The notes under the pieces were generated by a model. The model ran no database searches. It was not told the origin of the DNA and saw only the letters and a program-made list of their open reading frames with translations. Source: Pristionchus mayeri (Eukaryota > Nematoda > Chromadorea > Rhabditida > Neodiplogasteridae). Taken from it: 64,000 nucleotides of DNA. Position 1 is the first letter of the stretch, and every line of letters starts with the position of its first letter. Shown here piece after piece: positions 22,376 to 32,670 of this stretch. Made by a program: the position numbers and the translations under genes. Where the stretch lies: positions 34,949,469 to 35,013,468 of the forward strand of contig BTRK01000005.1 in assembly GCA_036245805.1 (NCBI GenBank). The letters run 5' to 3'.

Positions 22376-25300
22376 TCAAAGGCACCAGGTCGAGCAGCCG
22401 AACTTGTAGGGCTTTCCTACGTGTTTCTCGTAGTGTCCGATCGCATCCCCATCGATCTTCCACTTCAACGTTGCAGGATCCTTCTTGATCGTTCTCACAT
22501 TCATCATCCGATTCTATAAACTTATTATTTAGTAATCATTAACAATGTTGAGGTTCATTACTCAGGGTCATTTTTTCTGCAATACATGCTAGTCCGAATA
22601 TTCTTTTGTGTATATTGTACGCGATCCCAACATTTTGAATTTTCCAAACACCTTACCAATCCAGCCGATCCAGTTATGAACAGACAGTTGTTGGGCGGGC
22701 ACGTGATATCAGTCGCAGTCTCGGCAATACTTCCCGAACAGATGATGTTGTAAGCGGGAGCGATACCGAATATCGCGTTGCACTCCGCGAGAGTCACCGC
22801 TGTGAACGACGTCAGGGCTGAATTTACGAATTTTATTTTTTTCATTAGGAAAACATAATGAGGAACCTTGTTGGTCACGAGATTGTCATTTTAGCATGAA
22901 TCTTAATATACACCAGCCCTAACAATATGTGCATAGCCAGAGTGATGAAAGAATAATTATAGAGCAGATTTCGCTTTCTAAAGGACGAGAGCGTATCGAT
23001 AAAAACACTTCTCGCACTGCCCTCACTATCACATTAAGAGACCGTCCACGAGAGAACGTAACACCTGGGCAGGGGCCACGGTTGGTCAAAAAATGGATTT
23101 CCTCCATACTTTTTTCCTGAAGTAAGGGACCAAAGTTAGGAATGCAGGCACCATTGGCTAAGGTATAGGGTCACTTTTGAAAAAGATACCGTAACCCCTC
23201 ATTTTTGGGGTGAAAAACTTTTTTCCCGAAAAGTTTCGTATTAAGAGTTTTTCTGGTGTATTTTTACACGTACATAACGAATTTCGATGTGAAAATGGTT
23301 AGAAATGAGATAGAAAAAAGTTAGAGCCAACAAATCGATTTTTGCGATCCGAAATCTCACATAAATGGACATAACTATTTTCAAAAAAATAATACTTTGG
23401 GTGATTAGCATTTTTCGAAAATTAATCATATAACACATCTATGAGAATTTTTGCAGAATTTTTAAAATACCCAATCATGCTCAAATTTCGGCCCGAACTT
23501 GAAACTATGTCTAAAATTCGTGAAAATGTCTTGATATTTTCGAATGTAGATACTGTTTCCAGCATCCAATCACCTTCAAATTTGGAATAGAAGTCTTTCT
23601 ATATCATATCACGCATATTCTGAGAGAATGTATGAGTTCCACTGCACATGGGAACAACAAATTCAAACTGATTTAATCTTATCGACACAATATCAGTTGA
23701 TGTATCCCTGGTCGTAGACTTTTATATTCAAGTGGTGAAGCCGTAAAATTGAAACTACCTAAAAGCTGGCTCTCGACATTTCAAAACTTCAAAAAATCAT
23801 AACATACTTCAAAGTTGAGCCAGAAAGTCGTTCAAAAAAGCAAAATTACCGCTTCGACGAGTTCTACAAATTATCTGTTCAGGACGTTTTTGAAAATTCA
23901 ATTTGAAATATAGATAAGTTGTAAAAAGCGAATTGTCGGTTCCAAAAAGTTGTTACTCTGAAAATTTTTTCCACGATTACCCAATTTTTTATTTCAAAAT
24001 CAGATTCTCCGTGCAATTCCATACCGTGGATATTGATTTCAGATCATTTCAACTTTCTCCCGGGAGGTTTCAGCGCTGGAAACGCCGAAAACCTGCTGTT
24101 TTTCGAAAATTGATTTGCCATGATTTGCCATTTTCATATTCAGGCTGTATCAGCTCTCCAATGGGCACCAATTTGCGAAGGATAGACTATTTTCACAATT
24201 TAAGAAGATTTAAGTCATTTCGAGAGAAAATATTTTATTCAGAAAAAATCAGGATTTTCTGAGCATCCTCCGAGAATGACTGAAAAAATGCGATGTTTTT
24301 TTTCATCAAAAATATCGCTTAATTCACTCACAACTACTTGATCAGACCCTGTTATGTCACTTACAACCAATAGAACAGCTTCTCGCCCTTCAGTATGAAA
24401 ATAGCAAATCATTGAACTTTTTGAATTTTCGAAAAACCGCAGGTTTTCGGTGTTTCCAGCGCTGAAACCTCCCGGGAAAAAGTTAAAATGTTCTGAAATC
24501 AATATTCCTGGTGTGGAATTGCACCGAGAATCTGATTTTGAAATAAAAAAATGGGTAATCGTGGAAAAACTTTTCAGGGTAACAACTTTTTGGAACCGAC
24601 AATTCGCTTTTTACAACTTATCTATATTTCAAATTGAATTTTCAAAAACGTTCTGAATAGACGATTTGTAGAACTCGTCGAGGCGGTAATTTTGCTTTTT
24701 TAAACGACTTTCTGGCTCAACTTTGAAGTACGTTATGATTTTTTTGAAGTTTTGAAATGTCGAGAGCCGGTTTATAGGTAGTTTCGATTTTACGGCTTCA
24801 CCACTTGAATATAAAAGTCTACGACCAGGGATACATCAACTGATATAGTGTCGATTAGATTAAATCAGTTTGAATTTGTTGTTCCCATGCACCTGCGTTC
24901 TCTCAGAATATCTGTGATATAAACATGTTCATATGCAAAAATTGCCAAAATCGATAAATTTTGAAATTTCGATTTTTTCGGTCAAAATGGTCGAAAAATC
25001 GAAATTTCAAATATTTTCTATTTTGGCAATTTTTGCATAGGAATGTGTTCAAATGATCCTGAAAGACTTCTATTCCAGATTTGAAGGTGATTGGAGCCTG
25101 GAAACAGTATCTACGTTCAAAAATATCAAGGCTTTTTCACGATAGATCCAAGTTCGGACCGAAATTTGAGCATGATTGGGTATTTTAAAAATTCTGCAAA
25201 AATTCTGATAGATGTGTTATATGATTAACTTTCGAAAAATGCTAATCACCCAAAGTATTATTTTTTTGAAAAAAGTTATGTCCATTTATGTGAGATTTCG

Positions 25301-25686
25301 GATCGCAAAAATCGATTTGTTGGCTCTAACTTTTTTCTATCTCATTTATGACCATCTTCACATGGAAATTCGTTATGTACGTGTAAAAATACATTAGAAA
25401 AACTATTAATGCGAAACTTTTCGGGAAAAAATTTTCCCCCCCAAAAATGAGGGGTTACGGTATCTTTTTCAAAAGTTACCCCAGACCTTAGCCAATGGTG
25501 CCTGCATTCCTAACTTTGGTCCCTTACTTCAGGAAAAAAGTATGGAGGAAATCCATTTTTTGACCAACCGTGACCCTTTTCCGTTTTCTGGTGGACGGCC
25601 TCTTAAAGTACAGCCCTACCAGCATGGATGCTGCCAGCAGTCAACAGTAGAAGGAGGATTGAAGGGGAACAGAGACGAGGGAACAT
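22376..25686 (-). CDS. SC4: small secreted C-S-T-W-C protein with a giant first intron
   Basis: Three exons on the minus strand: 25686-25620 (67 nt), 22817-22657 and 22513-22376 (TGA 22378-22376), about 121 residues. Exon 1 encodes a signal peptide, M-F-P-R-L-C-S-P-S-I-L-L-L-L-L-T-A-G-S-I-H-A. It is the same length and phase as exon 1 of SC5, SC6 and SC7, and its donor reads G|GTAGGG. Exon 2 carries L-T-S-F-T-A-V, E-C, I-I-C-S-G, D-I-T-C-P-P-N-N-C-L-F-I. Exon 3 carries M-M-N-V, K-D-P, K-W-K-I-D-G, Y-K-F-G-C-S-T-W-C-L. Intron 1 is 2.8 kb because a 2573-bp foldback element (23034-25606) lies in it. The TATA-like word is at 25717-25724. Function unknown; a secreted disulphide-rich peptide is inferred. 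Confidence 0.8.
23034..25606. repeat. 2.6-kb foldback element inside SC4 intron 1
   Basis: Two arms of about 1.1 kb are near-exact inverse copies. TTAAGAGACCGTCCAC opens at 23034 and GTGGACGGCCTCTTAA closes at 25606. Inner markers mirror throughout, for example CCAATGGTGCCTGCATTCC at 25494 against its inverse at 23139, and CTCCCGGGAGG-type words near 24058 and 24470. The loop is about 24140-24390. TTAA is at both edges. Open frames in the arms are mirror pairs without domains. Confidence 0.88.
24926..25047. repeat. Small palindrome nested in the right arm of the foldback element
   Basis: ATGCAAAAATTGCCAAAAT at 24933 pairs with ATTTTGGCAATTTTTGCAT around 25021-25039, and inner words (TCGATTTTTCG) pair again. 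The left arm lacks this block at the matching place (about 23600-23640), so it was inserted after the arms formed. Confidence 0.7.
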
Positions 25687-26696
25687 CACTTCGTAAAGAG
25701 GAGAGATGCTCCTCGCTCTTATACATATCTTGCAAAAAGCTACTGCTGTTCTATCGGGGCGATTTTACTTTCCACCGTGTCTCACAAGTCAAACATCTCA
25801 CGTGTCAGCCAGTCGATATAATGTTTGCGAAGAAGAGAGTCAGGGATGGATACCGGGTGTCCCTTGCACGGTGGAACTTTCTATGTCGAAAGCCGATTGA
25901 GGGAATACGTGAGGATTAGAATTGCACTCGATGCGGATATTGATTTTTTTTGCACCATGGAACATGTTCTATCACAGGCGAGCAGATGAGATAATGCATG
26001 ACAAGAAGAGATTCAGACTCCACCGAGCAATGAACACAGTACTTACATGAAACTTGTCATCGAGTGACGAGATCTTTGACAAGGAAAGAGTCAGTGATTG
26101 ATTATAGGTTCCCTTGCAAGGTTAAACTCTCTACGTCACAGGTTTGCATTGCAAGAGAGCTTACGAAATGCGAGAAACCATGTCGACTCTGATTGAACAA
26201 GCGGTCGAGCTGAATGGGGTACATAAAAATACAAGAACGGAACACCTCGTGCATTAGAGTGCAATTTCATTCGTTTTAAAAAATATTTTTAGTCTGGGAA
26301 AGTGCTAAGGAAAACGTCACAAACAATTATAAATACTACTATGTTTCCTTTTGCCCAGAATATGAAGATACATGGCAAAAGTGAAACACGTCTCGAACGG
26401 GGAAATTGTACATATCTCAATTGTGAACATACAAAGACTAGCTCCGTGAAAGTATATTCCATGGTGAAATTACTGCCCATATTTACCACTCTTTCATCTA
26501 AGTATCAACCACAGCTAGCAGGAATGGGAGAGGCCCATGTTGTCGATGAAGCATGAGAGTAACATACGTGTACATTCCCGCATTCCCTTCAGAGATAGCA
26601 ATTCCTGTGAATTTGGTTGCTGATATGGCTTCAAATTGTTCCGTGCAAATTTATACAACATAAGTGTATCAATCTATTTTATACAGGCTAACACGT
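25687..26696. other. SC4 upstream region
   Basis: Contains the TATAAGAG word of SC4 (minus strand, 25724-25717), a GTCAGGGATGGAT-type block at 25838-25895 and the shared module at 26085-26276. No gene was recognised in 26290-26690. Confidence 0.5.
26085..26276 (-). promoter_or_regulatory. Shared upstream module of SC genes (SC4 copy)
   Basis: The plus-strand order is GTCAGTGATTGATT, GCGAGAAACC, CTGATTGAACAAGC, GCTGAATGG, ACGGAACA, GTGCAATTTCATTCG. It matches the SC3, SC5 and ACBP copies; it is the most diverged in the middle. Confidence 0.6.
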
Positions 26697-27314
26697 TCAA
26701 AAGCACCAGGTCGAGCAACCGAACTTGTAGGGCTTTCCAACATAATTCTCATAAGGTTCGAGCGGATGTCCATCGACCCTCCACTTCTTCTTAGTCGGAT
26801 CCTTCTTGATTGTTCGCAGATTCATCATGAATTTCTGCAATAATAACATAAATGCGGGCCTTGAGGGTCGAATTTCTCGTTTATGCTAGCACCAATGGCA
26901 GTAGCACCAATTCAAATCAAAACAGAAAACTTACGGGCCCCTTGATCAATATGCAGTTGTTTGGTGGACACGATATCTCAGTCTCCGTCTCCTCAATATC
27001 CGTAGAGCACGTGATCCTGAATGCGGGATACCCGGAGAAGATCCCATTGCACTCCTCGAGCGTCAGAGTTGTGAATGACGTTAGTCCTGAATAGATGCAT
27101 TGTAGATGCTGAATAGACTCATTTCTTTATTAGAACCCGATCTGCTCGAAGAGATGAAAGATTAATGATTATGTTGATATTGTTTTCTGATCTGGTATGG
27201 GGGGGTCGGGGTGTTGGGGGGGAGTCAATATCTCATCATTGGCCAACCTGCATGGATGCACCCGACAGCCAGCAGAGGGATGAGGATAGACAGCGGGGAG
27301 AGATGAGGGAGCAT
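26697..27314 (-). CDS. SC5: small secreted C-S-T-W-C protein
   Basis: Three exons on the minus strand: 27314-27248 (67 nt), 27086-26935 and 26834-26697 (TGA 26699-26697), 118 residues. The signal peptide is M-L-P-H-L-S-P-L-S-I-L-I-P-L-L-A-V-G-C-I-H-A. The body has L-T-S-F-T-T-L-T-L-E-E-C, I-T-C-S-T-D, T-E-I-S-C-P-P-N-N-C-I-L-I-K-G-P, then M-M-N-L-R-T-I-K-K-D-P, K-K-W-R-V-D-G-H-P, K-P-Y-K-F-G-C-S-T-W-C-F. It is the cleanest member of the family and a good reference for the others. Six Cys in the mature part suggest three disulphides. TATA-like CTATAAGAG is about 35 bases upstream. Role unknown. Confidence 0.85.
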
Positions 27315-27464
27315 CGTGTTGGATAAAAATTAGCTACGCATGTTCCTCTTATAGATCGTGCTCTCTTGCAAGCAGATTGATGATATTCCATCGGATATTG
27401 GATCCCTCTTGCACGACGACGCATGATCTATCGGATGGTTACATCCCGAGAGAATGTGTGAAAG

Positions 27465-27725
27465 GGAGAGAATCAGGGATTGTGGGAGCAGAGCGTGCTC
27501 AACGTGAAGCGAGAATGTTTGAGAAAAAGAGAACCAGATTCGAGTTCGATAGTGGATTCGCCTTGCACAACGTTACACGCTCTATCGTCTGTCCGACTAG
27601 CGAGAGGACATGGGAAATGGAGAAACTCGTGCAAACACTGATTGAACAGGCATCGCGTTAGATGATGGCTTATGATCGTACAATAGCGGAGCAGATTGTG
27701 GATGAGCGTGCAATTTCAGTAGAAG
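27465..27725 (-). promoter_or_regulatory. Shared upstream module of SC genes (SC5 copy)
   Basis: The plus-strand order is AATCAGGGATTGTGG, TTTGAGAAAAAG, GATAGTGGATTCGCC, ACGCTCTATCG, TAGCGAGAG, GAGAAACTCGTG, CAAACACTGATTGAACAG, CGCGTTAGATG, GTACAATAGCGGAGCAG, GTGCAATTTC. Most words are identical to the SC3 or ACBP copy. Confidence 0.75.
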
Positions 27726-28169
27726 CAGGAAATCAGTGACAACGTCGGTGCCTCCTTGCTGGCACTTTTTTCAGCTATTGATGTTAATAAGTAAAGACCA
27801 CGGAAGAGTTGCTCTCGGAGATTTCCCGCCCAGAGTCCCTGGATATATTTTTGCCGCGGATCGAAATGGAGTTAGAATGATACTGAGACGAAAACGCAGT
27901 AGTGAGATAATGATAGGAGCATGTGGAACGAACAATTTTAATCGCTGCCTCGCATATTACTGTAATTTCCTCATCACAACGACGATTCATCATCACTTAA
28001 CACGAAGAAATTATACAGCACATGACTGAGATAATAATCATGGTAGTGTTTATGCGCGTACATATACACCGCGAGGAAGCAATCAATTATATTGAAAAAT
28101 ATTGTTATTATTCGGTGTTGTTTCATTGTTTTTTTTTGTTTTGTGTTTTTTTAGTTTTTTCTGATTTTT
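27726..28169. other. Intergenic stretch, nothing recognised
   Basis: No exon chain; poly-T near 28130-28165 lies just past the ACBP locus end. Confidence 0.4.
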
Positions 28170-29408
28170 TTAACCTAAGGTTTCAATTATCCGTATTGAC
28201 ATGAGCTGAGAATTACAACGGAGAGTCTTCAATGCTGACGGATAACATGCGTGTGTCTGATGAAGGTAGATTTCACCCTTGACAAGGTTCCAGGCATCCC
28301 ATTTCGCCGTCCCCTTCAGATCTGACGGGCTCGGTCTGGTGGTGGTGTTGTCTCCTATTGTAGCCTTCAAAATGATTCAAATTAAGCTCACGCTATTCCT
28401 CACTTTTGAGTTTAGCTAGTACACGGTACCAGAGAGCACTTTGCTACCTTCACGTGATCTTTAGCGAGTAGCTCTCGCAAACTCTTACAAAATGTCAATG
28501 AATTGTTCTCTTCATAATCGTTCAGAAATCAAACACCGAAAAGGAGCATTCGATTTGCTCACCTGTAGGTAGAGACCATGCAACTGAAGGAATTCGTCCT
28601 TGGAGAGGGGAGATGAGAGCTTGCGCACTTTCGCTATGGCTTCTTCGAAAGCCGTGCTACCTAAATTTACCATAGTGCTCAAATATATCAAACAATATGA
28701 AAGAATTGCGGTGTTCAAAAATCAGTGCATGTATCTCGTAGTTTGGCACAATTACGTACATTGGGAGCCAAATTTGAGTCTCAAAACGCAAAACTTTACT
28801 CATCAGTTTGTACTTGGACACAAGTTTCTCCACGAGTGCGACGTATTTAGCCTTCGCGTTCTTGGTTGTCATGCATGCAACATCAACATTGGAATCACTG
28901 TATAATGTAAAAATCATTATTATACGCGTGCTCTCGCCCATGTCTGACCCACGGGCGAGAGCTCAGAATTTTGAGACAACATCGGAAAGCCAATCACCAG
29001 CATTTTTCACATTTTCAAAAATGGGTCATACCTTTGAGAGCGCTCCACGCACTCCATTTGTCCAAGTTATTGTATTGAATTTCATCAGCGATATCTCCCG
29101 ACGTTCCCTGCCACGGTTTAATTTACAGCCTTGTGTTTTCATTTTCAAATGGACCATTTATGTTTCATCAATTCCCTCTCTTCATTGACTCGGTTGAGTT
29201 GCAAGATGAGCGCATCGGTTCTCCAACTTTCATTCAATTTGCTCACCTGATGGAAGAGGGCGTACAGCTCGATTTGTTCGTCAGAAGTGGGGGGAAAGGC
29301 GAGGTCCTTCACATTTGCTACTGCTTCTTCGAATGTCATCTTGGCATGGGCGCTTCCTAACATCACCAGAAGGAGGACCATGGAGTAGGAACAGTGAGGG
29401 GCGAGCAT
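28170..29408 (-). CDS. Secreted protein with two tandem acyl-CoA-binding (ACBP) domains, probably damaged
   Basis: Minus-strand exons: 29408-29247, 29107-29032, 28897-28800, 28660-28563 and 28364-28170. Exon 1 gives a signal peptide ([12 protein letters not shown]) and the first ACBP helices ([19 protein letters not shown]). Exon 2 gives G-T-S-G-D and [10 protein letters not shown]. Exon 3 gives [10 protein letters not shown]. Exons 4 and 5 repeat the domain ([32 protein letters not shown]). ACBPs bind long-chain acyl-CoA and are normally cytosolic single domains of about 87 residues; secretion is unusual. Oddities: exon 2 ends in phase 1 but exon 3 is open only from phase 2, a one-base conflict, and the second domain lacks its last helix, ending in unrelated sequence (stop 28172-28170). 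Confidence 0.7.
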
Positions 29409-29839
29409 TGCTATTGACATGACAATTCGAGATTATTGGCGCTTTTGTAGGGTTCACAAAAGGATCGGTCTTGGCCCTCCGATTCAATGGATAACGACTT
29501 CCGCTTCCGCCCGCAGCAATGATGTAGGCAAATAAATAAGTAATTTCCTTCATTTTATGTGATCTCTCGCTGACCTGTCTGGTGAGATAGTGATTGAATA
29601 CAAGAGAGACCTCCGTAGAAGGCGATCGATAGAATTCTGCGTCTCCGCAATGAACTAACAGCTTGTTGATTTCCTGGAATATGAGCATTCAGCACTGAAG
29701 TTTCAGAGATGTATAATTGGCATAAATGCCTGTTTTTGTTTGCTCTTCTACTAGCCAATCCATACATTTCGCTTGGATTCTTGTAACACGATGGCGCGTG
29801 TTCCATCGAATACCATGATGAAGATGAGATATGGGCAAA

Positions 29840-30072
29840 AGAGATAGTCAGGGATGGATTGTGGAAGCGGAACGTACCCACCAGAGAATATTTGAGAAAA
29901 AGCGAATCCGTTTCGGAATGGATAGTGGATTCGCCCATATTGCATGCTCTATCGATTAGCGAGAGTGAGAAATTGAGAAACTCACGCAAAGACTGAATAA
30001 ACAGGTCGCGTTGGATGGATGGAAATGATCCGAAAATAGCTGAGCAGCTTGTGGAAGGGTGTAATTTCATTC
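29840..30072 (-). promoter_or_regulatory. Shared upstream module (ACBP copy)
   Basis: The plus-strand order is GTCAGGGATGGATTGTGG, AATATTTGAGAAAAAGCGAA, GGATAGTGGATTCGCC, ATGCTCTATCG, TAGCGAGAG, TTGAGAAACTCACGC, GACTGAATAAACAGG, CGCGTTGGATGG, TAGCTGAGCAGCTTGTGG, GTGTAATTTCATTCGG. It sits 430-660 bases upstream of the ACBP start, although that gene is unrelated to the SC family. Confidence 0.7.
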
Positions 30073-30319
30073 GGATTTCGAAATTACAGCTTGATTCTGG
30101 GGAATGATATGAATATAAGGGTATGTGAGAACCCATTGGCACTTTCACGATCTCGTTCAGCCCGATAAGGGGGTTGTAATAATTGAACGAGCGACCAATT
30201 ATTACACTGTAATATTTTTGTTGCTTGTTCAATTATCACAATTTTTTGAGACCTTTAAAAATGCTTTAAAATGACTTCAAAGTATTTTTAAAGGTATGAA
30301 AAAAACTTTTAAAGGATTC

Positions 30320-30572
30320 TTAAAGGAGGAATAAACTCAAAATTCAATTTTTGAAGCTATCATATGCACTGCCTAGAGCTCCACAACGATAATAAGCTCC
30401 AAAATTTTCACATTGATATCTCCATTCCGAACAGAGTTATAGCTAGTTGGCCGGGAGCCAGATCAGGGAAAGCTCAGGGAAGGGGGCGAGATAGCACGCA
30501 ACTTGAAGAGAGTGCGTCACTAGGTGAAACATATTCCAACCGGGTGCGCGTTTGCATTTACTCCTCCTTTAA
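30320..30572. mobile_element. TTAA-flanked MITE, copy 2
   Basis: A 253-bp copy in the opposite orientation to copy 1, opening TTAAAGGAGGAATAAA and closing TTTACTCCTCCTTTAA. AAAGG-rich flanks (30290-30320, 30572-30580) resemble the element ends. Confidence 0.85.
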
Positions 30573-31055
30573 AGGTATAAAAAAAATTTAATAAAAAATT
30601 GGGCTTAACCAAATCAAAACGTCAACTCATCTCGAGTATCGTTCAAGGAGGGAATATCAGCGTCTAAGTTTCCGATGGTAGTCGATAGCCAGAGGAAGAG
30701 ACTTTTTCATCGATTTCCGAAATCGATGCTTCGGAAATCTGACATAATGTACACGATTATTCACAAGCTTTTCCGCTATTTACGATCATGGGCCCCCATT
30801 CAACGCGAATAACTTGTTTCGTTGCGCAAGAGACATTGAACCATCCCGAGTCTGATTCTCCTATTTTCCACCGTAGATTAGGTTCCTTTGTCACAATCCA
30901 TCAATATTCTCTCTATCTTGCACACACTATCTCGACCTTTTGGATGGCGATAGAACATGCATCATCGCGCAAGAGATATCATTTTATGGAACAGAGCAAT
31001 CTGTTTGAGATAACTGGCTATATGAGGTGCATGCGTAGCGAATGTCTACAACATG

Positions 31056-31467
31056 ATGCTCCCTCGTCTCTGCTCCCTTTCCATCCTCATCCTTCTACTG
31101 GCAGTTGGACTCGTTAATGCAGGTACGAAATGTATCTTTTTTTTAGATTTAGTGATACAGTGTGCTGTGCAAAAACATATTGTGTCGCATGGATTGATTG
31201 AATATGTAGTCTATAAATGAGTAATTTGTAGAAATGGTAGCACTAAACGGAAAGAGTGAACATGAGATAAGGGTAAAAGGTGTTCTAGTGATCAACAAAT
31301 CAACATTCGTAAATTCAGGGCTCACGTCTTTAAAATGTATGTCCATTGTTGAGTGCAAGGGACTTTTATCCGAGCGCGCCTTATCCAAGATCACTTGCTC
31401 AGCTATCAATGAGACGGAGACTGAGATCTCTTGCCTTCCAAAGAACTGCTTGCTAGTGAAGGGACCC
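31056..31467 (+). pseudogene. SC6: small secreted Cys-rich gene lacking its last exon
   Basis: Plus-strand exon 1, 31056-31122 (67 nt; another ATG directly precedes at 31053), encodes the signal peptide M-L-P-R-L-C-S-L-S-I-L-I-L-L-L-A-V-G-L-V-N-A. Exon 2, 31319-31467, encodes L-T-S-L-K-C-M, E-C-K-G, I-T-C-S-A-I-N-E-T-E-T-E-I-S-C, K-N-C-L-L-V-K-G-P and has a normal GTGAGT donor. No plus-strand exon for the M-N-L ... C-S-T-W-C half follows before SC7, which is on the other strand. Read-through would add a short I-I-I-I run from an (ATT)n tract and stop at 31555. It is either a truncated pseudogene or makes a half-size peptide. It has an extra Cys after T-S-L-K. Confidence 0.75.
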
Positions 31468-31940
31468 GTGAGTTGTTTTTACTATATTATTATTATTATT
31501 ATTATTAGAGCACGCCCGGCAATGCGTACAAGGGGCGGAGGCTGGCCCATTTTTTAGCCTTGTCTCTCACCCGGCGTGTGCAGAGCGCTTCTGAATTCAG
31601 AAGACACTTGAGTCTGCAAAAGAGAGCGGGAGACTACACGTTATCTCGCCTTACTGGGCGAAGCACAACCGGGAATGGTCCGTGGTCTGTCTGTGGTCTT
31701 CCAATTGGACTGGTTCGATGGAACTACTAGACAACATTCGATAAATTTCTACGTCTCAGCAGTAATGAAACATATTGCAGGTCCCTAGAACATCGGCCTC
31801 CATCCGGCTGAGTTTTTGCTCATATTATCAAGCCTCTCCATGCTATCTTAGTGTTTCTACCCACCCATTGATAGGACGGTTTATGCGCAAACCGCAGCAA
31901 TAAGTGTAGTTTATCATTAAGATCTCATTGATTAATGCTT
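31468..31940. other. Gap between converging SC6 and SC7
   Basis: Begins with an (ATT)n tract at 31487-31506, then GC-richer sequence unlike the neighbours up to about 31700. It holds no SC exon 3 in the plus orientation, and no transposon end was recognised. Confidence 0.45.
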
Positions 31941-32644
31941 TCATCCGCACCACGTCGAGCATCCGAACTTGTAGGGCTTTCCTACACTCTTCTCATAGGG
32001 CTCGAGAGGATCTCCGTCGATCAGCCACTTCGTCTTGGTAGGATCGCACTTGATTGTCTTGAGATTCATCATGTTGTTCTGAAACAGTCTATCATACAAT
32101 ATCTAACATCGGTTTGAGTATTAAAAATGTTTTCAAAAAAATTAAAATCTGAAAAAATACACTGTGAATAGCTCACGGGTCCCATGATGAATAGGCAATT
32201 CTTGGGAGGGCAGGTGATCTCAGTTGCCGACTCGTCGATGTCTGCAAAATTGCATCCTCAGAATATCAAAATTTTCTCGGAATATTTCGCGATGCAGGTC
32301 CCTTTATTGCACATTGTCTGGACCTGACTATGGGAGAGAGAGTGTGTGAAATGAAGGTACGGCGAGCTGGTTTTTGAACTTACTTGCTCTACTTTGTACA
32401 ATTACGAACCTGCGGAGCAAGCGACCTTGAGATCGGGAGCAATTGCGAATTTTGCCTTGCATTCAGCCAGTGAGAGAGCCGTGAACGACTTCAGACCTGT
32501 GAGATGAATCTGGTTACAACATTTCTCATTAAAAAATAAATTACATAAATAAATTATTTCGAAAAATGTGGACCTACCTTTTGCATCAACGCTTCCTACT
32601 AGCAGCAGGGCGAGAAAGGGGAGAGCACAGAGACGGAGGAGCAT
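31941..32644 (-). CDS. SC7: small secreted C-S-T-W-C protein with an extra intron
   Basis: Four exons on the minus strand: 32644-32578 (67 nt), 32496-32410, 32241-32177 and 32078-31941 (TGA 31943-31941), 118 residues. The signal peptide is M-L-L-R-L-C-A-L-P-F-L-A-L-L-L-V-G-S-V-D-A. The body runs L-K-S-F-T-A-L-S-L-A-E-C, V-A-C-S-A, D-I-D-E-S-A-T-E-I-T-C-P-P-K-N-C-L-F-I-M-G-P, then N-M-M-N-L-K-T-I-K-C-D-P, W-L-I-D-G-D-P, K-P-Y-K-F-G-C-S-T-W-C-G. What is exon 2 in SC3-SC6 is split here by a 168-nt intron right after the C-S-A codons. TATA-like CTATAAAAG at 32681-32674 sits in a TATAAAAGCGCCAA context shared with the ACBP promoter. Confidence 0.82.
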
Positions 32645-32670
32645 TTCTGTAAGATAGTTGCGTGATTTTG

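Noticed and set aside
31487..31560. (ATT)n followed by GC-rich sequence as a possible SINE
   Set aside because: No B box in a sensible orientation, no target duplication, other end not found.
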